Assembly (NCBI GenBank): GCA_011033025.1
Contig: WFMF01000469.1
Location: forward strand, 62,001-126,000
DNA length: 64,000 nucleotides
From: Beroe forskalii
Lineage: Eukaryota; Ctenophora; Nuda; Beroida; Beroidae
Direction of reading: 5' to 3'
Below are positions 34,008 through 46,700 of this stretch, one piece after another. Every line of letters begins with the position of its first letter. Position 1 is the stretch's first letter. The notes beneath the pieces are model-generated. The model was given only the letters and a program-made list of their open reading frames with translations. It did no database searches and was not told the DNA's origin. The translations under genes were made by a program, and so were the position numbers.

Positions 34008-34705
34008 TCATCCCTCCCTAATATTCCTTGTCAGCTCCACAGACATCACCCTGTACAACTCGGCCGTGTAACTCACGAACACATTGCAGTGCAGATCGTA
34101 TCCCCGGCGGGCGTAGGCCGGGTGGTCAGATACCGTGGAAGCCACCTCGTCTCTATCATCTCCTGACCCCATGGTGAGGTCTATACTCGATAGACTGAGT
34201 TGCTGTCCTGGTTCAGTGGCAGTCGAGGAGGAGGCTGATTTGGTGCCGGAGTGGCTGTGGTATTCGCACGTGTTCAAACGCAGCTTGTTGAGAGGAGAGT
34301 GGAGACTGTTGCCCGGGGAATGGCGTCCAGTACGGTTGCTTGGTGAGTTGTGTTGGTTGCTAGCGGAGTAGAAACCGGGGGCTGCAGGGATTCTTCAGAT
34401 GGAAACTCTGTTGCTGGAGACGGTTGGTTGGAGATTGAAGATGGTGATGGAGTTGGTACAGCTGACTTGACTCTGTTGCTTGGAGAGTGGGAGTAATTGC
34501 TACTAGGAGACAGTGGAGGGTTGCTCGGGAATTGGAAGTGGTTGCCAGGATATTGCGAGTGGTGGCCAGGGGATGGCGAGTGGTAACTTGGAGGGCTGAG
34601 TGGATGGTTTGCGGAGTAGAGTCGGGTGCTGGGCGAGGGGGAGTAATAGAAGGTTCCAGAGCGGGAGGAGGGGGTGAGGGTCGAAGTGTCCCAGTCAGAC
34701 TCAGT
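34008..34705 (-). CDS. GARNL3: GARNL3-like Ser/Pro-rich C-terminal region with a frame change
   Basis: After acceptor TTGCAG the frame reads TESDWDTSTLTPSSRSG, then repeats of the type HSPSPGHHSQYPGNHF, and stops at 34276-34274. A second frame opens near 34395 and looks equally coding: FYSASNQHNSPSNRTGRHSP, then SLHSPLNKLRLNTCEYHSHS, ending VSYTAELYRVMSVELTRNIR, EG and stop at 34010-34008. The two overlap and share a PSNRxxxHSPG style. A short intron (for example a phase-1 GTAGCA donor near 34502 to CTGCAG near 34387), alternative splicing or a real frameshift could link them. Confidence 0.6.
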
Positions 34706-37700
34706 CTGCAATGTGATATGTTGTTTACGGAGCTAACTGTGATTATGGGTGCTTAGCAACCTATGGGCTCTCTTATCGATTCATCACAGAACAAACCAAA
34801 TTTAAATTATCCATTTTAAATGTCTGCAGTCTATTTCTAGTTACTCAAAATGGTGGTACATTATTCAAATTCAATACAGAAGAATTAGCGATTAATTTAC
34901 TGCAAAGATTTGAAGTGGAATTTAATTGCTCAAAAGCGTAAAAAAGACAGTATCATGAGTAAACAATGAGTATCAGTAATGTCAATCTTCAGAATCTCAG
35001 TTGTCAAATATTAATAATTGACTGCTTTCATAGCCATAAATCAACCCCATGCATAAATCACAGAAAATGTTAAGATATGAATTTGTAAGACTAACATTTT
35101 TGTCTCGTCCTCTTAGTAATAGTAATATGCTAGTTGATGCGCGGCGTATTTCTGTAAGTTATGGTAGAAATTTAATTTAATTTATAACGACGGGCATGGG
35201 TTTTGCCTTTCAGTTCTTTTTCCTTGATGTTTCATCTTTTTGAAGCGCGGCGTATAATTACGCCGTGCTTGGGTAAATTTTGCGCCGCGTGATAGCGCGC
35301 AAATGTGCTTTATCGTATTCGTTAGTGTTTTGTAAAGTAATAGACAGAATAATAAAGCGCATTTACGTGCTTTCAAGCGCGGCAGAATATCCCAGCGCGG
35401 TGTAATACGCCGCGCCTCAAAAGTCGAAATTACTAAGACATCAGAGTGATTTTGCGGCGCACAAATGTACTTCTTTTATTGTCTATATTTCCAATATCAA
35501 GTACATTTGCGCGCTTGAAATTGAATGAAAAAGCACAACTTTAATCCAATTCCATGCACGTGGTTAATTAGAATATCAAATTAAAAATCAATACGCCGCG
35601 CTTCAAACTTTCATATAATGAATGTGATCACCCTCTCAAAATCTATGCCATTCTTTGTTTAGAAAGAATTGTTTGAAATTGAATACCTGCTTCTTTTCAA
35701 CCTTATGTTGAAACTGCATTCTTTAGAATGATCGGTGAAAATATAAAGAAAATAAACGAAATTTAAATTAATTCTCTCTAAAAACAATAAAATCCTGGAC
35801 CATCAAATAGTATGAATGTGTCAGTATAAAACGCATATAAAAGAAACATTTGCTTCCCAGATTTGATTTAAAGTGCTACAGAATAAGTTTTCACCTCAAC
35901 TTCAACCAATTATAGATAGATTTAATTAATCATAATGCTGTTGGAGCGGTCCAGTATCCACTATCCATAAATAGTTTTATCTGTCTCCCAATATTCCAGC
36001 ACAATATCAATTCTGCCAAAATCCTTGTGAGCTATTCTAAAATTTAACTTAAGTCTAAGCTAAAAGAACTTAAACTTAAATGAAGTTAAAAGTCCTCAAA
36101 TTTAGTCTGAATCCACTAATCCAAGGCACAATGCACATCTATATCTAGATGAAATAAAATTGTTGGATATGAGTAGTTTAAGTTTTAAAGCAATTAAGAA
36201 TGTGTCTCAAATTCAAAGGTCAAAACGACAGGAAGATGTTAATGTTTGAACTTATAATAAAGCCAGTTTTTCCTCTCCAGATCTAATTTCATCCAACTCC
36301 GAACAACCACAACTTACAGTCCACGAGTTTTCGCCCTTAATGACATGAAATGAGCACTATAAAATTTAAGCCAATATCAATCATCACTTAGAATTAGATA
36401 TAGGAATTATAGGAATCAGCATTCGACCCTGGCCCACTATCAGTGCTTGGCCTGGTAGTGCTGAGCTCGGGCAGTACTGAGATCAGTCAGTGACAAACAA
36501 GAGAAAATACTGTCAGTAAACTCCGTGGAGGACTCTGAAAATACCCGACTACGGGGGTGCTCGTTAAAACTCCGCCTCAGCGGCGATTCCCGGGTTAGGG
36601 TGCTAGAGAGGTCGCTTTCTGAATGCTGAAAAGAGAGGGGACATGCAGGAGTGGGGAAGGGGTCAGTCCCATACTATGACGTCATCGTAAGTCATATGCG
36701 GTCATTTTGATCGATTAACTTTGGGGTATTGATAAAGACGCAGGATTGTCTCACTATAACGCTGACTGCTGACAGTGACACAACAAGCACAAGCCCTCTT
36801 TATCGAGAGTGATGGTGTGCAGTGTGCCAGTGGAGCAGCATTTCAATTGTGCGTCTTATCAATCGCCTAACTTCAAATCGTCCAAAATGACCACACAGTG
36901 GTAATATTGAGGGGGGGGGGTCGACCTATTTTTTGTTTTTTTTGTTTTTTTTGTTAAGGTAAATGTTGTTTTCTGAAAACAAAAACAAAAACAAAAAACA
37001 AAAAACAAAAAAAAAAAAACAAAAAAACAAAAAAACAAAAAATACAAAAAATACAAAAAACATAAAAAAAACAAAAAACAAAAACAAAAAACAAAAACAA
37101 AAAAACAAAAGTTACAAAAACAAAAACAAAAAAACAAAAAATACAATAAAAACAAAAAATACAAAAAACAAAAAACATAAAAAAAAAACCAAAAATTATG
37201 AAAACCAAAAATACAAAAAATATGAAAGGAATTTGGTTTGTGCCCATTTTGCTGCTGTGGTGTCGTCTTCAAAATCGAGTGAAACCACTCTAATAAAGTA
37301 TTTTGCGATAGAACGCTATTTTCCCTACTCTGAACATCTGTAACTCAGAGAGTTTTCGCCAGATTGTGTTTTACTTCGATACACATTGCTTTTTAGACCT
37401 AGAGATTTAGCAATAGAGGAGTTCTCAATTTAAGGCGATCGGTCGAAAATTTTTGTCACAGGAGGCTTCTAAAAATGTAACTGCCAAATGCTTGAAATTA
37501 CGTTTAAGACCGAAAATTTAGAATGTAGCCCTATATGGTGATACAATGACGAAGTGATAATAGTTTCTCAATGCCTCAATAAATAGGCATGAGAAAGCTA
37601 CGATGAAATTGTGAAGCACGTAAGTTCACGTGGATGTTTTCTAGAAATTATGGGATTTCAAGAAATTTATATTTGCATAGGTCATTCGACTTGATTACAT

Positions 37701-40700
37701 TGAAACAAGTTCAGATGCGATAGAAACACGTAAACTTGATGCCAGTTTCTGTATTTCAGCTGTTGAGTTCGCGTCGATGAGTTGAAGGAATTGATAAGAA
37801 ATACGTGACCAATGTTGTTTGTTCCGAGTTAGAATAAGGTTTGGTTATGTGGGCTCGAACTGACAAAATGAATGTGAAAATGGATTTTCCACACTCAATT
37901 CAGCAGAAGGTTACTACGCCAACCTTAATAACTTGATGTATCAATAGTATTATATTTACTCTTTTATTTGTTTTTTAATCTATTTTGTAATTTTTGTATT
38001 TTTGTATTTCATGTTTTTTGTTTTTTTTTGTTTTTGTATTTTTTGTTTTTTTGTTTTTTATGTTTTTATGTTTTTTTTGTTTTTTATGTTTTGTATTTTT
38101 TTGTTTTTTTTGTTTTTTTGTTTTTTTTGTTTTTTTTGTTTTTTTTGTTTTGTATTTTTGTATTTTTTGTTTTTTTGTTTTTTTTGTTTTTTTGTTTTTT
38201 TTGTTTTTTTTGTTAAGGTAAATGTGATTTTTTGAAAAAAACAAAAAACAAAAAAAACAAAAAAAACAAAAAAATATGTCGGCCACCCCCCTATTGATGA
38301 CACCATATCATGCTAAGGACCCCTTACAGTAAACAATATAAAAGAGATGTGCTTTTTCTAGAGTTAAAGCTTTGATCCCACGTCCACATGCTGAGGTGAT
38401 GTGAGGCTTGATGTATGCTTTGAAAGAACATTAAAATTTATTGATATTTAAGACTACGGAGTAATAACCCATCAAAATGCCCATGTTTAAATTTCTAAGA
38501 TGTTTAAACTTCTAAGATTATCAATTAACCAATTAGTAATTAAAGCAGTTAATTACCTCGTCGTCCTCGTCGAAGCTGTCATTAGAAAGGCCGAGTCCGG
38601 CACTGCTGATAGTGGAGGAGGAGGAGTAGAGACTGACTGAGGTGGGGAGGGAGAGAATCTCAGAGAGGCAGGTCACAGGGTCGTACGTGCTTAGGTAGAT
38701 CAACTGACACTGAATAAGAGGGGGGTTAGGATCCGATGTACTCAGGTAGATCAACTAATATTGAACTTAGGGGCTTGGGGACAAGCTTGCAGGGGTTTCG
38801 GATATAAATCTGAGGAGTATGGGAGGGAGCAAAGTGAGAAAAATGTTAAAATTTCCTATACACACGGCACCATCAGCATGCGTTAAATCAGTATCACGTA
38901 CGTACAAAATGGCGGTCGTGTAGAAATTTCGGAAGGCATTCTCAAAACTCGCAAAATCTACATAACTAGTGCTAACTGATGTACTAACCCGGCAGGCAAG
39001 GTAGGAAACGGAAGCCACGTCAATACTGTGCACCACGTTACCATTGCTAGCCATCCTGATCTCTATACCTTGCTGTCCAATCGCTATGAAGTACGGCAGG
39101 GAACTGTGGATCTGCAGGGGGAATCATGATGGGTTCATACATTAAACTCTTATTTGAAATTCAGACAGATTGCGAATTCAAATTTCTAACTTTCCACCAT
39201 TGAAATAGTAAATAGTAAATACCAAACCAATGAAGTGACATGATTTGAGTGATACTGATTCATCAACAATCATCGTGACTGAGGTGTCGCCACCTCTGAG
39301 ATCGGTGACTGCAATTTCCACAAAACCACAAATTGTACGCGTGTGATACTGATTTAACAGTATATCCACGTACGTACATGGCGCCGCGCGATCGGAAATT
39401 TCAGAATGATTCTCATTTCTCGAGGTGGCGACACCTGCGTGACGCTTTTTAACCCTTTTCGTACTCACATGCACTGGTTTGACATTCCATTTGATGATGA
39501 GAGAGAACATGTTGTCTGGGTGTAGGGTGAGCGTGAACTGTTCTGACACGGATATATCTGAAGGAGACGGATAATTACATGCAATTATCACATAATCATT
39601 AGCTAATTCATTTGTTAATTACACAACTTCTTTGGGGGTATGTGGGTTAGACCAGCAGCCCGAAGAGCTAGGGTCTAATCCAAGATAAGCCCGATCAGGA
39701 TAGTGTCAATTTATTGTAGACACCGATAAAAAGCACAAAGGTTTCTATAAGAACGATGTCATCTCAGTTGCCTGACTCACTGTTGTAGGTGAGGAGCACC
39801 CCTAAGGCCCAGTTGTTCCTATCCTCCTTTATCACGGGAGTGATACAGATACTGGTGTTCTCCTTGTGGGTCTGCAGCCGCTCCACACACTTGTTCTTAT
39901 CATCCTCAGGAGCTTCTGTGTCGATTATCAGGAACTCTGAGGAGGAGGGGAAATGAGTAAAGGGGTGCCAGGGAATTTTAATGAATTAGTAAAGTTGGTT
40001 TGCAATCGCTCAAAAGTAGATGTTCACTTAGGACTTCACTTAGGCCGTCCAATCTGATACTGGTAGTGGTAAAATGAGTCCTTCCGATTTCTGATGGATA
40101 AAAATTGAACGCATCACATATTATGAGGCCTTAAACACTAAAAGTGTAACAGAACTTGCCTGTTGAGGTACCAGCACATATCTTCAGTCCACTGGGTCGG
40201 TTGAACATGCATAGATACTGTACATCGCACACTTGGAAATCCTGAAGCAGAATTAACAAATTACTTAAAAATGGCAAATTGACAAAATCCGATGCGGCTA
40301 CAATAATATCTAAATTCAAATGAAGGATGGGCGATTGAGCTGAAAATTTGCACGCCATCCATGGACGACCTAAGAAAGACATACCATACTTCAGAATCCC
40401 GAAATCAGCCATTTTCTGTCTGTTATGGGGGGTTAAAATCGCGTTTTTGGGCTTAAAAACTGCTTTTTTTCGCCCCTTATTGGGCGTAGATGTCTCATGG
40501 GTGGTCAAATAGAAGTGTATCTGGTCATAAATTATGCGCCTGAAACCACTGAACCAATGATATTCGCCAGTTTTCCTTTGTTTTCCTGTAAAATCCAAAA
40601 AACCCTATTTTACCTCTCAAAACAGTGATCCAAGCGTGTATTCATTTCTGAGGCACCCAAAATCCGAAATCGAAAAGCTTTGGCCGATTGAGCTGAAAAT

Positions 40701-43700
40701 TTGCACGCCATCCATGGACGACCTAAGAAAGACATACCATACTTCAGAATCCCGAAATCAGCCATTTTCTGTCTGTTATGGGGGGTTGAAATCGCGTTTT
40801 TGGGCTTAAAAACTGCCTTTTTTCGCCCCTTTTTGGGCGTAGATGTCTCATGGGTGGTCAAATAGAAGTGTATCTGGTCATAAATTATGCGCCTGAAACC
40901 ACTGAACCAATGATATTCGCCAGTTTTCCTTTGTTTTCCTGAAAAATCCAAAAAATCCTATTTTTACCTCACAAAACAGTGATCCAAGCGTGTATTCATT
41001 TCTGAGGCACCCAAAATCCGAAATCGAAAAGCTTTGGCCGATTGAGCTGAAAATTTGCACGCCATCCATGGACGACCTAAGAAAGACATACCATACTTCA
41101 GAATCCCGAAATCAGCCATTTTCTGTCTGTTATGGGGGGTTGAAATCGCGTTTTTGGGCTTAAAAACTGCTTTTTTTCGCCCCTTATTGGGCGTAGATGT
41201 CTCATGGGTGGTCAAATAGAAGTGTATCTGGTCATAAATTTTAGGATGAGCAAAAAGTAAATTAAGGGGAGCTGAAATCTGTGAAAACACAAATAACCAC
41301 TCACTCGCTTCCACCTAAACCAGCCCTGTCCCTGTGTCGCTATCCTATTCCACTCATATAGCTGGATAGTCTTGTGTTTCACAACTGCCATGTGCAAGTC
41401 GCCGGACTGTCGAGCTACGTGGGTACACAGGTTCGTGCAACCTGAAACAGGTTTTAGGTGATGAAAACTTATCCGCCTAGGGGACGATATTTCATAGAAA
41501 TAGTGCCTTGAATTCCCAAACTTGAAGAAAAGGAACCAAACATTATGTTTTCTTTGATCAAGAGTGTATGGGAAGATTATCATCAACATGTTTAAAATTA
41601 AAATCCACTTCCAACCTTTCGTTCCTTGGAGTCTCTCCTGTTTCGTTTTCCTTTTAAAGTTCTTGGTGCAGTGTGATTTCATGGTGAGAGCAGCAAGGTC
41701 GAATATGTAGACGTACCCCGTCTTGTGCTTACCTGGGAAATATTATGAGCATTTTGGCAGCCAACTGTCCATGTCATTAGCCAGACCGATGCACACATTT
41801 TTCAGTAAAAACTGGAAAAATAACGTCTCTATAATATCGCAAGTTGTGAAAAATAAATCGCTATCGGTACTCACCTTTTTCAGCCCGTACCACAACGACA
41901 CTCTTCTCCTCAATTACGGATATCTGCTTAGGAACGAACATGTTATGATCGTAGATCTCAGCGATGGCACTGTCATCCAGCAGGCTCGTGTTGATGAGGG
42001 ACAATCCACTCTCCGTACCGAGGATAATGTACGTGTCTGAAGGGATTCATTGATTATGGTGAGAAAAGAATAAAAAATAGATAGAAATCGCTATCATGAA
42101 AGCTAGTGTTTGAGCAGAGGGGCGTTAGGACGAGACTAGAGAGTGATTGAAAGAGTGGTTTTAAAGTGATTAATGGCTGATTTGTTGCTACTAAATGAGG
42201 AACACCAGTCGTGGGGGAGTGAATCGCTTTGCTGTAGAACCGTGATATCTTCAGGTAAGTATACATGATTTGCACCTACCCCAGAAGTCCGCACAGACGA
42301 TCTTCTGCTGGAAATCCCGCACAATCCTCTCGTAGTTCCAGGCGGAGTAATGCTCGAACTTGCGTTGTAACGTGTAGGAGGTGCACGTTTTACTGGTGGG
42401 GGCGTGCCCCGAGATTATCTTCTGGACCTTCAGATCCTGGAAGTTTGAGAAGCTCATAAATCCTATTCAAGACATATATTTACGAACATTAAAATTGAGT
42501 AGGTTTATGATATTGATAATCTTGATTCTGCAACCTTCTTTCAAGTCATATCATAATTCTTGGAAGCTTTTCCAACCTGCCCCTTTGCTTGGAACTTTGC
42601 AGCTTTCCGGATCCTCTTTTTCCTTCCAATACGGGGCGTGGTGTCCATAATCTTGTCGGCAATCGGACGGAGATGGTCGAAATCCTCATTGCGACTCACG
42701 TAGCGATTATAGATTTCTTTTAACAACTGTTGGGATAAGTTCTGTTTATGAAAAGATACAGATTCCTTAACAGGATCGTATTTCATCTGCAATTTATAGG
42801 GTAAAATCACAAGGGAGTTTTGACTCAGTTTAGTAGGATGAAGTCATATTGGAGACTGAAATTCACCCTAGATAGACTTCACACTTCCCTTGTGACGACA
42901 AACAACAGTCTGACTTAGAAACTGTGACAACTTGTGTGGAATCTTAACGGAAATTGAATTAAACAACGGAATGAAAATTCCGTGGATCAAGCCTTGACTT
43001 GGTAAGAGACAAACAACAAATTCCTATTTTCTCTATTGTCATGTTCCACACAGATAGACATACGTCATTCACAGTTGAGCACTTGAGCAAATACCGATAC
43101 ACCTGTTGTTTGGCTTGATACAGACAACCAGACACGGATATGATGTTAACAGGCAGACAAACATCTAAAATAGGACAATAAAATGAAATACAGATCGGCA
43201 GTAGATACGTAGAGCTAAAATTGGGCACAAAAATACTGATAATTTCACACAAATACTACAAGGCAACTGTTGCACAGTCCGCTCCCGCCTTGCCACGAAC
43301 TGTGGAGTAGCGTACACCGCCTTCTCCCCGTTCATTAGCTTCACTAACAACACCCTCCTGAAGTGGTCCAGATCCAAGTACTCCGGACTGATGTCTGGGC
43401 CGTACCTCGGCACCGACTCCTCGTTATAAACCCGGAGTAGGTACGAGTCTGTGTCGTGTTGGTAGGTCACCAGGGCGTAGATGTGCGACATTTGGGATTT
43501 GAAGCAGGTCGGGTCGAAGTCGTCGTAGTCTTCTTGGAAGACGATGTTCACGATGTCGTTACCGATGTGCCTCTTTCGTTCTACCTTTATCGGAGTAGTA
43601 TGTTAAGAGAAGGTCACATGATCACAGTGGAGATCAATTCGGAGAGGAAAAGTCCAAATTGGACACAGATGAATGAAGTGGTATTCGTTACTACCGAAGG

Positions 43701-46700
43701 GAATAAAAAACCGACTAATCTGCCACAAATTATAACGTAGTGCCGCATGTTAATCCCACCTGTTGAGGGTTGTCCTTGGTGAATGGGAGGAGGTTAGCCA
43801 CATGGAACATGATGTGTTTCCCTTCCATTATCGTGCGGTACGAGTGAGTTCCCGTGGTGTCACCTGAAAAACATCGTATTGGCACAATAATATCATACCC
43901 CATGGCCCATTTCCCAGTTTCACGTCAGCACACTGGTCAAATTGCTTTTGGATCAAACATCAGTACTCTGAATTCAAAGTTGATTCCCTCTTGAAAGCTC
44001 TATCATCTGATATTCGCGCAAACTCATAATGAAGAACTATCCGCACAGTAATGGCCAAACTGTGACCGGCCGACAGCGCGCGCGCAATTAAATCAGCCGC
44101 GCGCGCGCTGGCTAAATCGATCACGCGGCGCGCGCAAATCCTCATGGCAATCAGTAAAATCGACACCGCGCGTTCCATACAGTTAAATTCTGAGTGACAG
44201 TTTCTGAAACGTTAAAACATTCTTGATGAGAAAAGTTTGCCGTGTTAAAACTATCCAGTGAAATTAACACCCAACAGAACATAATTACTCATAACGTCAT
44301 ATGTTTGGGAACATGTAAGGCGCCTGGTGCACAATGTCATAGGTCAAATTGTCCTGCACATGATTAATTACTTGCGTGAAATAAAATCCCATTGGGCGAG
44401 GTTGCAAAGCGTAATAAACCAAATGAAACCCTAGACATTTATTTAATAACATAAATTTGGATGAATGATGCCGTCCAAAATGGCCGTGTTTTCGCACAAC
44501 TTCGTAACAGTGCGCCTTGATACACGTACAAACAAACACATGTACAAACAAACACACGCACAGTACACACATGCTCACATAGAGCAGCGGTAAAGTTTAT
44601 TAGAGCTGTCATTATTAAATATCTGACAGCCGCTGGCTAGGTATGCATGTGTGTAAGAGTGTGTAAGTTGACACCAGATACACATAAACATGGCGTGTAT
44701 TGCAAGTGTTACTGGATACATTCCAAACTAACTGTGCTCCTTTTCTCATTCTGATACACGCACGCTCAATGTTGAAAACAAGGCATCCTCACATAATGTA
44801 CATGCACACAAAAATAATACCAAGACAAAGCGAAGTAATCTAGATAGGCACTCCTTTGGATAAAAACACATAATTCCAACGCAATTTGCTGTTTAAAACG
44901 AACAGCATCCTTACAAACACGAGGTTTCAAGCCACACCTGAAAAACGAACAGTTGATAGTCTGGAATTTATGATTTCTCTTGACTCAAAACGAAGCCTAT
45001 CTCTGCTTATAAGTATCATGGTTTTAAGTTATCAATCAAAATATGCAATACCGCCTATTTATGTATGCCTCTTACTTCGTGTCTTTCTGTTCTGCACAGA
45101 GTACGCCTGTGTGTTTGTGTGTTTGTGCGAGTCTGCCTGTTTGTGAAAGTGTCGGAGGAGTGTAATAAGTCTGAAATATGTGGCGATAGCTTTCTGCACG
45201 TGTTTACCGTAACAACCGGATAGTTTGTAACTAAGTTATGTACACTTACCATGTCTCGTTATTCATTAATGTAGCGTTTGGTGTGAATACTTGCTTAATT
45301 TATGCGATGAAAATACAAACTAAAATGTAATGTACTAGTTATTACTGTATATACCTATCCTTTCGCTTTCTCTCTAAAAACTGAGTGAAATTAAAAGGGT
45401 GGATAAGAAAGTGACGTGATTTTCATGCTTTAAGATGGTGACTTGATGAAACTGAGCTGTCTGTGTGTTTTGTGGACAGAGGTATGAATATTACTGCGAT
45501 AAAATACAGTGAAATCACAACTGTAATAATTTGAAAATTTACTTTGAGAAGGGGATCATTTTTCGGTGTGTGGGTGTAATTCATGTGAGCTTACTGCACC
45601 TGGACAATGAATAGTAATTGTACTTCGCGAAAAGGAAGGAGACTGCGAGTTTGGCAAGAGGAATAGGTTATGAAGGGTGACGTCATTATCAGGGATTAAA
45701 ATGGTGAATTGATGACAATTTAACGTTTATTTTTCCTTGCGACGCATGAATATATAACCCTATTTTCTTTGCAGCATATGATCAGTCAGAAAATAATATT
45801 AGTTTGTCATTGTGCTTTGCTCAGCCTCACTTCATATAATTAGACGGGTTAACTTAAAAGCAGTCCAAAGCACGGTCAGTGCTATCATAACACTGGGATA
45901 TCATCAAATTAACACCATAATTTCAATGAATATATACACGGCCGTGTTGTTTTCGCGCGTGCTGCATACGTATAACCATCACTGATGGAGTTACAAAACC
46001 AGAGATGGAGTTATATAAACACGCGCGAAAGTCTCTCTCTAGAAACTCCATCAGTAGATTTCAAAACTCCATCAGTAGTTCTCGAAAGTCCATCTCTAGA
46101 TTTATATTTGGATTCTGACACGCTGAGTTACCGAATGTTACAAAACTTAATTAAACATGCTTACACTGTTTATTTACCCTGTTTATTTACCTTTATTTAC
46201 CCTGTTTTACCTGACCCGTTTAACTGTATTTAGCAAATGTACACATGCACAAAAACGAACACCAAATACCAATCAACACAACACATTGTATTTGTAATTA
46301 CTGTGTACATTTGCAAACCGTTATATGTTAGACAAGTATGTCACGTGACGTCTGTTCGTAACACAGGTATAGAATGGAATGTGGCTGCTATACATTTTTG
46401 AGAGTAATTGCAATTGCAAATGTCGATGTACACCATGAGTGGTACCTAGTTCTTTGGTTCTCTCTTTTGATATTGTGCACTTTGTTTGGTCGGTCCTTCA
46501 GTGTTCACATTCCGATGTATTGGTCTGTTGCTGATGATTTACACATTACCAATTTTGTTGTACCTACTTGTACAATTATCATTCAAATGTGAATGGATTC
46601 TTGAGAATGTGTGTCTTTAATATTCACTTCGTGATTGTATCTTTTCGATTTGTTTGTACCATTGATTTTGCAAAAGTTTATGGAAATGAACGTTTTGATG

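Noticed and set aside
36859..38306. Many Phe/Cys-rich or Lys/Asn-rich open frames on both strands
   Set aside because: They are translations of (CAAAAA)n and (GTTTTT)n arrays.
40131..41314. 113-156-codon minus-strand frames resembling one another
   Set aside because: They arise from the 354-bp tandem repeat inside an intron; the flanking exons splice past it in frame.
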